Assembly: GCA_021399345.1 (NCBI GenBank)
Contig: JAAFKI010000023.1
Coordinates: 1-36,520 of the forward strand
Length of the DNA: 36,520 nt
Reading direction: 5' to 3'
Source: Candidatus Heimdallarchaeota archaeon
Lineage (GTDB): Archaea; Asgardarchaeota; Heimdallarchaeia; Heimdallarchaeales; Heimdallarchaeaceae
Both the position numbers and the translations under genes were made by a program. The notes under the pieces were generated by a model, which had not been told where the DNA came from, did no database searches, and saw only the letters and a program-made list of their open reading frames with translations. The first letter of the stretch is position 1. The number at the start of each line of letters is the position of its first letter. This document shows, one piece after another, positions 17,290 to 25,263 of the stretch.

Positions 17290-17378
17290 ATCTGACTCAA
17301 ACTATGAATAAATAAGGAGATTATAATTTTTTCTAACAATTCAGCTGTTAGGACTGGTAATTTCTCTAGAGTTATCAT
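17286..17378 (-). CDS. Possible 30-residue leader peptide upstream of the MFS gene
   Basis: A short ORF on the minus strand starts with ATG at 17378 (peptide begins MITLEKLPVL) and ends in a TGA that overlaps the transporter ATG by two bases of ATGA. The peptide is amphipathic and leucine/isoleucine-rich. GAGGAAG lies just before the ATG but very close to it. The frame stays open about 14 codons further upstream without a standard start codon. It could be a coupling ORF, a regulatory leader or a remnant. Support comes only from position and overlap. Confidence 0.33.
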   Translation of the reverse strand: MITLEKLPVLTAELLEKIIISLFIHSLSQI

Positions 17379-17436
17379 TACTTCCTCATTTATTACTTTA
17401 GGAGAAATAGGTCTAACTTTCTAACTCCTTTTTCTT

Positions 17437-17808
17437 TTATTGTAAGCTGCTTTTGGTAGTTGCATCTAGAAGTAGATGACTAAAATATCCCAAAAAAAAT
17501 CCAAAGATTAGATATACAAAGAGTAAGTTATCATATCGCGGAATAACCACAAAGGCCATGACGAAGGAACCAATAAAGAAGACAGACAGCATAAACCAAG
17601 AATGGAAAAATTTTCTATGACCTGGATTAGTCGGTCTTTCTATGATATCGGGAAGAATTGATCCGATGAATATGGGTACAGTGGAAATAGATAGAATTAA
17701 TGTTAAGCGTAGATATTGAAAATCATTGGAGAAGAAATAATATGATATGCCTACTAGAGGGACACTGAAAATAAAACCTACCGCGACGTGAGTTAGTCTA
17801 TTTGACAT
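17437..17808 (-). CDS. DUF457/YdjM-like membrane-bound metal-dependent hydrolase-like protein
   Basis: This 123-residue protein has about four membrane segments and conserved polar motifs typical of the YdjM/DUF457 family: RLTHVAVG at the N-terminus, GSILPDIIERP with an Asp, an RKFFHSW with a His, and SHLLLDATTKSSLQ at the C-terminus. These His/Asp residues are thought to bind metal in the family, but the activity is not established. ATG 17808 is supported by AGGAG eight bases upstream; the longer reading to 17913 would add a hydrophobic but unlikely extension and overlap the divergent gene. A related larger protein lies at 23175. Confidence 0.75.
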   Translation of the reverse strand: MSNRLTHVAVGFIFSVPLVGISYYFFSNDFQYLRLTLILSISTVPIFIGSILPDIIERPTNPGHRKFFHSWFMLSVFFIGSFVMAFVVIPRYDNLLFVYLIFGFFLGYFSHLLLDATTKSSLQ

Positions 17809-17913
17809 AATAACTTCTCCTATATTGTTATACTCAAATTGATATAAAAACCGAAGTAAAACCACTGTCATACATTTCGCAAAAAAATATAAAGTATCTA
17901 GCAAAGTATGCAT

Positions 17914-18357
17914 ATGACTGAATTTCTTAAAAAAGCTGAATCGTGGAATGAGAAATTTAAATTATCTACTCAAATGGTCAGAGATATTCCTCCTGATACA
18001 ATCCTTACAAATGGCTGGAATAAGAGAAAACTGTATATTCATCTTTACGGTTGGGATAATGAGATTATCAAATATGCTGAGGAATTAAGACAAAGTAAGC
18101 CTTTTCATATAATTCTTGAAGAAAGTATAGACGAATATAATCAAAGATTCTTTGAAGAAAATGAAGGATTGGATTTTGTTGCAGCTGAAAAACAATTTCT
18201 ACAAAAACGAGAACAAATGCTATCTGTCTGTGAAGAACTCTTAACTAAATATCCTCAAAACAATAAAGAATTCGTAGGTTTCTTCTTTCTCTGGGAGCAT
18301 GATGCACACCATTTGAATCAAGCAGGAGTAGATGTATCAGATCTTGAGGGAAAATAA
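17914..18357 (+). CDS. DinB/ClbS-like four-helix bundle protein
   Basis: This 147-residue soluble helical protein resembles the DinB/DfsB/ClbS family. KLYIHLYGWDNE supplies the first conserved His (with Gly-Trp two to three residues on) and WEHDAHHLNQAG the C-terminal His cluster expected to bind a metal. Family members include thiol-dependent transferases and self-protection proteins; which applies here is unknown. ATG 17914 is preferred over ATG 17908 because an AATATAAAG element lies about 25 nt upstream, as for a leaderless transcript. Confidence 0.7.
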   Translation: MTEFLKKAESWNEKFKLSTQMVRDIPPDTILTNGWNKRKLYIHLYGWDNEIIKYAEELRQSKPFHIILEESIDEYNQRFFEENEGLDFVAAEKQFLQKREQMLSVCEELLTKYPQNNKEFVGFFFLWEHDAHHLNQAGVDVSDLEGK

Positions 18358-18372
18358 CCTTATCTCTGTTTC

Positions 18373-18522
18373 TTAACTAGATGCAGAAGATTCTGAACTC
18401 ATTTTGTATACTTTCGGACTTTGATTTGGTATCAAATAATAATAGAGTAAGTTACAGCTCTTGCAGTAGTACTTTTGGAAACTTATAGCATCCAGAAATT
18501 TTCCACAATTAGAGCATTTCAT
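18373..18522 (-). CDS. 49-residue zinc-ribbon protein
   Basis: This ORF is too short for standard gene calling. The minus strand from ATG 18522 encodes a protein starting MKCSNCGKF, with a second pair YCKSC at residues 20-23, giving a CxxC-x13-CxxC zinc ribbon. A hydrophobic/aromatic strand (NLLYYYLIP) follows, then a Ser-rich tail. The fold is clear from cysteine spacing and the function is unknown. It occupies an otherwise empty gap between the DinB-like gene and the small membrane protein gene. Confidence 0.6.
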   Translation of the reverse strand: MKCSNCGKFLDAISFQKYYCKSCNLLYYYLIPNQSPKVYKMSSESSASS

Positions 18523-18640
18523 TAAATCAACCAATATACCTTAAATCAGGTTTTCAAGCTTAATTTGTCTAATTCTAGCATAAAAACGTTGTTTTTTCAG
18601 CAAGGAAAAGAGTTTTCGAACACTTCTTCCTTTAAGGCAT

Positions 18641-18880
18641 TTATATTAGTCTGAGCTTTCTAGTGCTTCTCTTTTGAGCTGTTAGGATAGAGATTATTGT
18701 AGCCATGAGAAAAGCTAATGAAAATACAAAAAAGATTCCTGCTACTATTTCTAAAGAAGCCAGAACGAGACAAAGTGTAGATAACACTCCAAATACAAGA
18801 GGTCTATATTGTCTAATAACAATCTCTATGTATTTCCTTTTCTCTTTTTCAGTTCCTGTAGTCTCTATATTTTCAAGCAT
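18641..18880 (-). CDS. Small two-segment membrane protein, unknown function
   Basis: This 79-residue protein has a charged N-terminal segment (about 1-27), two hydrophobic stretches (about 28-45 and 46-66) joined by a tight turn, and a short basic tail. A hairpin membrane topology with both ends in the cytosol is inferred. I do not recognise a family. It is divergent from the tandem CPBP protease genes. Confidence 0.5.
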   Translation of the reverse strand: MLENIETTGTEKEKRKYIEIVIRQYRPLVFGVLSTLCLVLASLEIVAGIFFVFSLAFLMATIISILTAQKRSTRKLRLI

Positions 18881-19034
18881 CGATGTAATTTTTTACTATT
18901 TCTTTAAAATTCTTTTCTCTGTTGACTTGAACAGACTTATAATTTAGATTTCTCATTTTTTGAGCGATAAGTTTAATTTGGTGCTTGCTATAGTTAGATG
19001 AAAATATACTTTGAGAAAAATAGGAGCGGGATTT

Positions 19035-20003
19035 ATGGAACAAAATGAATCAGCTGAGCCAGAAGAGGTAGTTGAAATACAAAACTTCTTTGAACCAGAT
19101 GCACCTCATATTACACAAACAGCATTAAAACCACCATTAAAAAGCAATATATGGATTATGATCTTATTTATACTAATTCTATATGCTGCGATTCTAGTAG
19201 GCGGTAATCTTATTATGGCAGTTTTAGGGGCCCCAGCTGTGGCTATTTTTTTTGTTCTTTTTATTTTACTTGGATTGCTCTGGTTTCTTATTGTTCCATT
19301 AGTTTTTAAAATACCACAGAAGTATGAATCTTTGAAGCATTTTTTCAGAGATATTAAACTTAGTAAAGCTAAACCAATATTTCTTACCATTGGCCTAGGG
19401 CTTATAACTGCAGCAATTACAATAGGCTGTATCTCTCTTTCGTCTACAATAGCAACTATTAACGGCGGCGATTTCACAGTCAATGCCAAACAATATTTTC
19501 AAGAATCTGGCTATCTTATTTATTATTCACTCATCCCTGGTTTTTGGGAAGAAGTTGCATTTAGAGGTGTAATTCTTGTTTTACTTCTGAAAGTTTACTC
19601 AAGAACTAGAGCTATAATTATTAATGGGTTGGTGTTTGGATTCTTTCACTTAGTCAATATGTTGATACTTGGAGTGTATAATCTAGAAACCATCGTTCCT
19701 GTGTTATTTCAAGTCTTATTTGCCAGTGCTTTAGGTATATTTTTTGCGTATATGTGTGTAAAGACCAATAGCCTGCTTCCAGGTATAATCTGTCATTACT
19801 TGATAGATGCGTTTGTTATAATGTTCCTTCCCGAGACAGTACCTAATTTCTACATTTTTCTCACAACTCATGCACTAATAGGGATTGGGGTGCTTCCAGC
19901 AATACTAAATTCTTTACTCATTTGGGGAGTCTATAAACTGATATCTAAAGAATCTACATTGGTTAAACCAGAAATTGTTAAAACAGTAGTTAATGAGAAG
20001 TGA
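19035..20003 (+). CDS. CPBP-family intramembrane protease (CAAX protease type), copy 1
   Basis: This 322-residue polytopic protein has the three motifs of the CPBP/Abi (Rce1-like) family: EEVAFR (172-177) with the catalytic glutamates and Arg, FGFFH with His 205, and CHYLIDAF with His 254. Eukaryotic relatives cleave prenylated CAAX proteins, while prokaryotic ones have varied roles. The N-terminal 36 residues are acidic and cytosolic. ATG 19035 follows an AGGAG site at 8 nt; the in-frame TTG at 19011 lacks one. A tandem paralogue follows after 15 bp. Confidence 0.9.
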   Translation: MEQNESAEPEEVVEIQNFFEPDAPHITQTALKPPLKSNIWIMILFILILYAAILVGGNLIMAVLGAPAVAIFFVLFILLGLLWFLIVPLVFKIPQKYESLKHFFRDIKLSKAKPIFLTIGLGLITAAITIGCISLSSTIATINGGDFTVNAKQYFQESGYLIYYSLIPGFWEEVAFRGVILVLLLKVYSRTRAIIINGLVFGFFHLVNMLILGVYNLETIVPVLFQVLFASALGIFFAYMCVKTNSLLPGIICHYLIDAFVIMFLPETVPNFYIFLTTHALIGIGVLPAILNSLLIWGVYKLISKESTLVKPEIVKTVVNEK

Positions 20004-20018
20004 ATTAAAGGTGAAAAA

Positions 20019-20978
20019 ATGATAAATGAAAAAGAAGTTACTTCAATTAGACCTTGGTGGTCAATAACTCTAGTATTAGTTCTATATGTGATTTTCTTGT
20101 TGGTTCCAAGTCTAGTACTGAATCTATTAGCTATAAATAATGCAGAAGTTTTTAATTGGTATTTGAATAATATTGTAAACTTTTGGTTAATTAATTTCGC
20201 ACTTATGACAGCTTTATGGTTAGTTATTGTACCTCTTCTGAAATTACCTGATAATAAGAAATCCTTCAAAGAATATCTTAATAGTATCAATCTTAACAAG
20301 TTCAAACCTGTAATCAAAACAATAGGTTTAGGTATCTTGATAGGTGGGATTATCCTGTGTTTTGTCGTCTTTACAAGTTGGTTGGAAGCAAAGTCTAGAG
20401 GAGGATTACAAATCTTTTATGGGCGTTTATTAGTAGAGAAAACAATACCTCTAAACATTTATTATGCTCTAGCCCCTGGGATTTGGGAGGAAGTGGCGTT
20501 TCGAGGTGTTATTTTTGCTTTATTGTTGAAAAAATATTCACAGAGAAAGACAATCATTATTAATGGAGTTATGTTTGGTTTGTTCCATCTGCTTAATCTG
20601 GTTTCTTTATTCTTCATGTTTGGTTATGAAACAGAGATAATTCTCAGTTTAGTGTATTCTATTTTGTTCCAGGTAATTTATGCTACAGCAATAGGTATAC
20701 TCCTGGCTTATCTATACTCGAAGACAAAGAGCCTGATTTCGGTTATCATAATCCATTATCTCATAGATGCTTTCGTCACTTTCCTAACATTTGTGATCTA
20801 TTCCCCTGAAACAACAATGACTGATACAGTTATCCGCTTGTTAATGATGACTACTTTAGGGATAGGAATAGTTCCATGTGCCGTTGGATGCTTAATTATC
20901 TATTTTGTCTATAAAAAGTGGCCTAACAAAACGGAGGGTTTGAAAGCTAAATTAGAACCTTCTATTGATATGGTTTAA
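20019..20978 (+). CDS. CPBP-family intramembrane protease (CAAX protease type), copy 2
   Basis: This 319-residue protein is a paralogue of the preceding gene, sharing the order of membrane segments and the sequences around the motifs: EEVAFR (157-162), FGLFH (His 190) and IHYLIDAF (His 246). It lacks the acidic N-terminal extension of copy 1. An AAAGGTGA ribosome-binding site sits five bases before the ATG. The pair arose by tandem duplication, and the two sequences have diverged outside the motifs, so they may have different substrates. Confidence 0.9.
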   Translation: MINEKEVTSIRPWWSITLVLVLYVIFLLVPSLVLNLLAINNAEVFNWYLNNIVNFWLINFALMTALWLVIVPLLKLPDNKKSFKEYLNSINLNKFKPVIKTIGLGILIGGIILCFVVFTSWLEAKSRGGLQIFYGRLLVEKTIPLNIYYALAPGIWEEVAFRGVIFALLLKKYSQRKTIIINGVMFGLFHLLNLVSLFFMFGYETEIILSLVYSILFQVIYATAIGILLAYLYSKTKSLISVIIIHYLIDAFVTFLTFVIYSPETTMTDTVIRLLMMTTLGIGIVPCAVGCLIIYFVYKKWPNKTEGLKAKLEPSIDMV

Positions 20979-21076
20979 GAAAAGCATCTTCAAATGTTGA
21001 GAAGACTAATTCTAAATTTCTACAATCTAATAAGAAGAAAAGCATTTAATGAAGTGATTTTGTTCCAATATCACCC

Positions 21077-21985
21077 ATGAATATGAGTAACTCTCAGCCT
21101 AAATTTAGTCGTTTAGTTTCGTTTAGTATATGTATAGTTTCATATATTATAGCATTGGGTGCCGCTGCAGGCGTCCTTTTTGGAATAAATGGCTTAGTTC
21201 ATCCTTTATTGGCAACTCTGATTGCTGATGTAGTTGCAACTCTAGTAATCTACTTAATTAGTACAATATTCAAAAATACAAGTTTATATGATCCCTATTG
21301 GAGTGTTATCCCTATTGTCATAATTTTCTATTGGATCATTTCTATAGCTCCTGTGATTGGTTTCAAATCTTCTCACATCTGGATTATGGTTATTGTTGGA
21401 GTTTGGGGAGTAAGGTTAACATATAATTGGGCTAGAGGTTGGAAAGGACTTCATCATGAAGACTGGAGATATGCTGATTTTAGAAAAAATTATCCTAAAA
21501 TTTTTTGGTTTATTAATTTGACTGGACTACAACTTATGCCAACATTGGTGGTGTATGCAGGTTGTTTATCTCTCTACCCTGCTATAATTTCTCCAACTCT
21601 CGAAACCATGAACATCTTCTTCTGGTTAGGTTTAATGATCTGTATTGGAGCAATCATTTTGGAAGCAGTAGCAGATGAACAGTTAAAGATTTTTAATGAT
21701 AAGAAAAGGGAAGGAGAATTGTTTATTAGAGGTTTATGGGCTACTTCTAGACATCCTAACTATTTGGGAGAAATTGGCTTTTGGTTGGGATTATATTTCT
21801 TTTCGCTTGCAGCTGATTTTAGCTACTGGTGGACAATTGTAGGACCATTAGTTGTAACTCTACTATTTGTAGTAATTAGCATTCCAATGATTGAGAAGAA
21901 ATTGTTGAAGAAATATCCAACCTATAAGATATATAAAAAGAAAGTCCCAATGCTCATTCCTTGGTTTAAGAGAAGGAAAACCTAA
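21077..21985 (+). CDS. DUF1295-type membrane protein (steroid 5-alpha-reductase / isoprenylcysteine methyltransferase-like fold)
   Basis: This protein of about 302 residues has seven or eight membrane segments and the DUF1295 signatures: SLYDPYWSV in the middle of the N-terminal half, RLTYNWARGW with EDWRY after it, and the C-terminal GLWATSRHPNYLGE. That last motif is shared with NAD(P)H- or SAM-binding regions of 5-alpha-reductases and isoprenylcysteine methyltransferases. A reductase acting on isoprenoid or sterol-like lipid is the usual guess for this family; methyltransfer cannot be excluded. ATG 21077 or the second ATG six bases on may be used. It lies just after the CAAX-type proteases. 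Confidence 0.82.
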   Translation: MNMSNSQPKFSRLVSFSICIVSYIIALGAAAGVLFGINGLVHPLLATLIADVVATLVIYLISTIFKNTSLYDPYWSVIPIVIIFYWIISIAPVIGFKSSHIWIMVIVGVWGVRLTYNWARGWKGLHHEDWRYADFRKNYPKIFWFINLTGLQLMPTLVVYAGCLSLYPAIISPTLETMNIFFWLGLMICIGAIILEAVADEQLKIFNDKKREGELFIRGLWATSRHPNYLGEIGFWLGLYFFSLAADFSYWWTIVGPLVVTLLFVVISIPMIEKKLLKKYPTYKIYKKKVPMLIPWFKRRKT

Positions 21986-22086
21986 CCTTAGAAGTTTTAG
22001 GGATTTATTTCTTCTTTTGCTTAATTTTGATAATATGCACTATTTTTGGATAAAGCTTAAATTTATCATAAGAAATTGATTTAATA

Positions 22087-23151
22087 GTGATTTACTTGAA
22101 AATCAAAGAACGTGTAAAGAATATTTACTTGAAAATCAAAGAACATGTAAAGAATAATAAGAGAAAGTATGTATTTTATGGGATACTACTTGCATTATTT
22201 ATTGCCATATTTACTGTATACTTAACTGCTAAAATTACGGATGACAATCTTGTAGAAAATGTTTACAATTCGAGAATGGAACAAAATCTTGATTGGTATT
22301 TCATTAATGGGACATTAAAAGCAGACGCACCACTGTTGGCTACATTTGACGGTTTTCTATCTGAATATATTGATGACTTTTTCATTTATTTTGTAAGTGC
22401 TATTGTTATCTTGTGGGTAGCAAATCTGATTCTACGTGCGGTTAAAAAGCGTGTATCACCCGATATCCACAATACTTTACATGTTTTGATTCGATCAATA
22501 GTTTTACCAGTCTTCATAGTAGCATATATTAGCAAATTTGAACCTTTCACAGGGTCGATCATAGGTGTTGCAGCAACTCTGGGTGCAGCTTTTGGTATAG
22601 CTGCTGCAAGGTCAGTAGGCGATTTAATATCTGGACTCTCAATGGTATTCTCTAAACATCATAATGTAGGAGACTATATTTTCATACCAGAAATGAATGT
22701 TGAAGGTGTAGTACAGAGCATTTCAGTCACCTATATTACTATTATTCAACCAAATGAAACCACAGCAGTTATCCCTATTAGAAAAATAAGAGAGCACGAG
22801 ATAATCAACATTGCAATTGCAGAATATGAGGAACATAAAGATAAAGATATCTCTAAATTCTTTATGTATGGTGAAAGAATTGCTAAAACAGATTATGTAT
22901 ACCCACTAAACTGGGCTACTCACTCTGACGATAGACACTCTGATGCTGTTAAAGCAATAGAAAAAACTGCCTTGGAATATAATGACCGATTAAATGAACC
23001 TGTTGAATGGTGTATTCATTCAAGAGATAGATTAAATCGTTTATATCAAATCAAATTGACTGTTTTGGTACCTGACGAACTACTAACTCTTATATCAGCT
23101 TTCCTAAAAACATTAGAAAGCAACTATGAAAAAATAAAAAACAAGAAATAA
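22087..23151 (+). CDS. MscS-family mechanosensitive ion channel
   Basis: This 354-residue protein has a basic N-terminus, membrane segments near 30-48 and 95-112, and two more leading into a Gly/Ala-rich pore helix, VAATLGAAFGIAAARSVGDLISG, as in MscS segment TM3. A beta domain then follows (NVGDYIFI, VEGVVQSIS), and a C-terminal alpha/beta domain. The channel would release solutes on osmotic downshock. The start is a GTG, and the first 23 codons contain a 33-bp tandem duplication, described separately. A hairpin follows the stop. Confidence 0.88.
   Translation: MIYLKIKERVKNIYLKIKEHVKNNKRKYVFYGILLALFIAIFTVYLTAKITDDNLVENVYNSRMEQNLDWYFINGTLKADAPLLATFDGFLSEYIDDFFIYFVSAIVILWVANLILRAVKKRVSPDIHNTLHVLIRSIVLPVFIVAYISKFEPFTGSIIGVAATLGAAFGIAAARSVGDLISGLSMVFSKHHNVGDYIFIPEMNVEGVVQSISVTYITIIQPNETTAVIPIRKIREHEIINIAIAEYEEHKDKDISKFFMYGERIAKTDYVYPLNWATHSDDRHSDAVKAIEKTALEYNDRLNEPVEWCIHSRDRLNRLYQIKLTVLVPDELLTLISAFLKTLESNYEKIKNKK
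22090..22155 (+). repeat. 33-bp tandem duplication inside the MscS gene
   Basis: 22090-22122 and 22123-22155 are adjacent copies that differ at one base (CGTG against CATG). Each encodes an eleven-residue basic amphipathic unit reading IYLKIKE-R/H-VKN. The unit length keeps the frame, so the N-terminal cytosolic helix is doubled. Confidence 0.95.
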
Positions 23152-23154
23152 AAA

Positions 23155-23178
23155 ATAGGGAGAGTTTTCTCTCTCTAT
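23155..23178. terminator. Hairpin between convergent MscS and DUF457-like genes
   Basis: ATAGGGAGAG, a TTTT loop and CTCTCTCTAT pair over ten positions with a single G-T wobble. It starts four bases after the MscS stop and includes the stop codon of the convergent gene. A role in ending or stabilising both transcripts is inferred. Confidence 0.45.
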
Positions 23179-23708
23179 ACCCAGAGTTGGAAGAAGTACA
23201 GAAGTATGATTCCCGCAATTAAGAGTATTAATCCGTTTAAGAACAGAAAAAGTTTTGATGCTTTAGGAGGTAAGGTTTTTCTTCCAGCTTCATTAACCCA
23301 GAAAAGATGAATTAAAGCAGATCCTTTCCAGCTTTCAGGTCTGAGGTCCATAAACAGATGAGATGCATGACCTATCAGATAAAAAGCATAAACAGGTGCT
23401 AAGAAGTTGCTAAAAGTATTTACAGTATAGAGTGGTATACAGAGTAAAACTGGAAGCAATACTGAATGTGTTACGATATTTCTGTGTGGAAGAATTTTTT
23501 TCCATATAATATCATAATCCGGAAGTTGTGCTCCAAAGTGCGTTGCCATAAATGATAGAACTATCCATATTGAATGTAATTCTAATCCGGCAAGATCTCC
23601 TGCTAATCCTAAATCAATAAAGCCAATAAAATCAAGTGCATAGAAAATTCCTAAGAAGATACCCCAAAAGAGGGTTCCTGCAAAAATATGCATTCTTCGA
23701 GATGCCAT
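23175..23708 (-). CDS. DUF457/YdjM-like membrane protein
   Basis: This 177-residue protein has four or five membrane segments. Polar residues are placed as in membrane-bound metal-dependent hydrolase-like proteins of the YdjM/DUF457 group: an early RRMHIFAGT, GAQLPDYD, PHRNIVTHS and GHASHLFMDL. It is a longer distant relative of the protein at 17437. The activity is unknown. It is the downstream neighbour of a small ORF on the same strand (23822-23926) and may share its promoter. Confidence 0.7.
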   Translation of the reverse strand: MASRRMHIFAGTLFWGIFLGIFYALDFIGFIDLGLAGDLAGLELHSIWIVLSFMATHFGAQLPDYDIIWKKILPHRNIVTHSVLLPVLLCIPLYTVNTFSNFLAPVYAFYLIGHASHLFMDLRPESWKGSALIHLFWVNEAGRKTLPPKASKLFLFLNGLILLIAGIILLYFFQLWV

Positions 23709-23821
23709 GCCATCATTATCTATGACTAGCTTTTAAATTTTTCATACAATTTTGAAGAAGAGTTTTGTATTAGAAATTAATATTAGAATAAATAGATAAA
23801 TTAGAAGAGAAGTGAGATGAG

Positions 23822-23926
23822 TTAGAGTAAGGTTCCATTAACTAGAACCATCTTTTCTAGACTGCTGATTCTCAATTCTTTCATTATTTTTCCGATTTTT
23901 ACTGCTTTTTTCATGTTTTTCTTCAT
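23822..23926 (-). CDS. Possible 34-residue basic small protein
   Basis: This short minus-strand ORF starts at ATG 23926, with GGTGC five bases upstream and a TTATTAAAGG TATA-like element about 30-35 nt upstream; an operator-like dyad lies above that. The peptide is lysine-rich at first (MKKNMKKAVKIGKIMKELR) and ends MVLVNGTLL. The second half weakly recalls the helix-strand stretch of ThiS/MoaD-like proteins, but there is no Gly-Gly tail and the likeness may be chance. The rest of the 311-bp gap (23709-24019) shows no other gene. Confidence 0.4.
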   Translation of the reverse strand: MKKNMKKAVKIGKIMKELRISSLEKMVLVNGTLL

Positions 23927-23969
23927 TTTTTGCACCTATCCTAACATAATCTATCCTTTAATAATAGGT

Positions 23970-23998
23970 TGACCACAAGTTATGGTCACAAGTTGTGA
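23970..23998. promoter_or_regulatory. Operator-like overlapping dyads
   Basis: TGACCA (23970-23975) and TGGTCA (23983-23988) form a perfect inverted repeat. The overlapping TCACAA-G-TTGTGA (23986-23998) forms another. CACAAGTT is also repeated directly at a 13-bp spacing (23974 and 23987). This is the pattern of a dimeric regulator site. It sits just upstream of the promoter of the 34-residue ORF and beyond the 3' end of the reductase gene. Confidence 0.45.
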
Positions 23999-24019
23999 TA
24001 CAAAAAATGCAAAATATGA

Positions 24020-25171
24020 TCAAGGTGGAAGTAAAACCTGTCTCTCACCTGATCTGAATTTATTTAGCTGTGTTTGATACATCATCTTCATTCCTGTTTT
24101 CATCATGCTTTTATCCATATACCTTTGTAACTCTTCGTTTGATTTGAAAACATTAATCTCTCTTTGTTGATTTTTTATTGTTTGACTAGTGATTCTTCTC
24201 ATAAGTTTAGTATATTTTGATAAAGCTGATGTATTCTTCTTCTCAGCATAAGCAATAGCCCTTGCAGCAATTCTTCCAGACATTGCAGCAGCATCCATAC
24301 CTACACCTCTAACTTGATCAATTAATCCTGCAGCATCCCCTACCATAAGAATCTTATTTTGACCTAACCAAACTCGATCTTTTGCGTACATATCCATTGA
24401 AGTTTTGTAACCCTCTCTTTTGACAATCTCCCCATTAATGTTGAATTGTTCCTTCATGCTCTCATAAAACATGGTTTGATGTTTGTTAACATCACCATTG
24501 TTGTAACCTGATCCTACGACCCAGTAATCTTTCCCATCATCTAATGTTTTTGTATAAATCCACGAAAAGAGTGCATTATTCCAATCTAAATTCCAGAATT
24601 GGTAAAGCGTTTCAGGATCTAGGTCAGCGTCACCATCTATGTAGTAGTTTAGAGTAGCTCCTTCAAACCCTGAAGAAGTGTTGTGTGGTCTGATTTGTGA
24701 CCTAATTCGCGGTCTAAGACCTGTAGCATCTAAAACATATTTTGCTTTGATTTCGAACGTTTTCTTCTCATTAGGTCTAACTAGAGTGACAATATTATGG
24801 TCCTCTTTTTCTTCAACTTTTTGACAAACACATTCATCTTGAAATTCCGCACCCTCTTCTTGAGCAATTATGTTTAACCAATCATCAAAAGGCTTTCTCA
24901 TAAAGTTCAACATTTTGAATGGAGAACCAAAGGATTTGCCATTTGGTAAGTATATTTTGACTTTTTTCAATTCATAGTTGCACAATCTTTCCCTAGGAAC
25001 TTCAACACCTAACATTTTTTCGAAATATCCAAATTGTATACCTGAACAAGGTTTATTTCTGGGAGTTTTGTGTCTTTCAATAAAAAGAGTCTTCAGACCT
25101 GCTTTTGCTGCAAATCTAGCAGCTGTAGATCCAGCTATTCCTCCTCCAGCTATAAAAACATCATAATCCAT
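24020..25171 (-). CDS. Geranylgeranyl reductase family flavoprotein
   Basis: This 383-residue FAD enzyme has an N-terminal dinucleotide-binding motif (FIAGGGIAGSTAARFA), the family signature KPCSGIQ around residue 43, a YVLDATG strand in the middle and MVGDAAGLIDQVRGVGMDAA near 280-300 for FAD binding. Archaeal members saturate the isoprenoid chains of membrane ether lipids or related prenyl compounds; which acceptor this one uses is not clear. The C-terminal helical part is short and Met/Lys-rich. ATG 25171 is preferred over a TTG two codons upstream. The gene is divergent from the GNAT gene. Confidence 0.88.
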   Translation of the reverse strand: MDYDVFIAGGGIAGSTAARFAAKAGLKTLFIERHKTPRNKPCSGIQFGYFEKMLGVEVPRERLCNYELKKVKIYLPNGKSFGSPFKMLNFMRKPFDDWLNIIAQEEGAEFQDECVCQKVEEKEDHNIVTLVRPNEKKTFEIKAKYVLDATGLRPRIRSQIRPHNTSSGFEGATLNYYIDGDADLDPETLYQFWNLDWNNALFSWIYTKTLDDGKDYWVVGSGYNNGDVNKHQTMFYESMKEQFNINGEIVKREGYKTSMDMYAKDRVWLGQNKILMVGDAAGLIDQVRGVGMDAAAMSGRIAARAIAYAEKKNTSALSKYTKLMRRITSQTIKNQQREINVFKSNEELQRYMDKSMMKTGMKMMYQTQLNKFRSGERQVLLPP

Positions 25172-25263
25172 ATTCAAAGAATTTTTTACACCCTTAAAAA
25201 CATATTAGTGTAGATTTAGTTAGTCTGAAAATTCTTATATTGAAAGTTGATAATCATGATTTA

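Noticed and set aside
23822..23926. Small ORF as a second ubiquitin-like/ThiS protein
   Set aside because: Only one short stretch is similar, the fold is far too short, and there is no Gly-Gly end.
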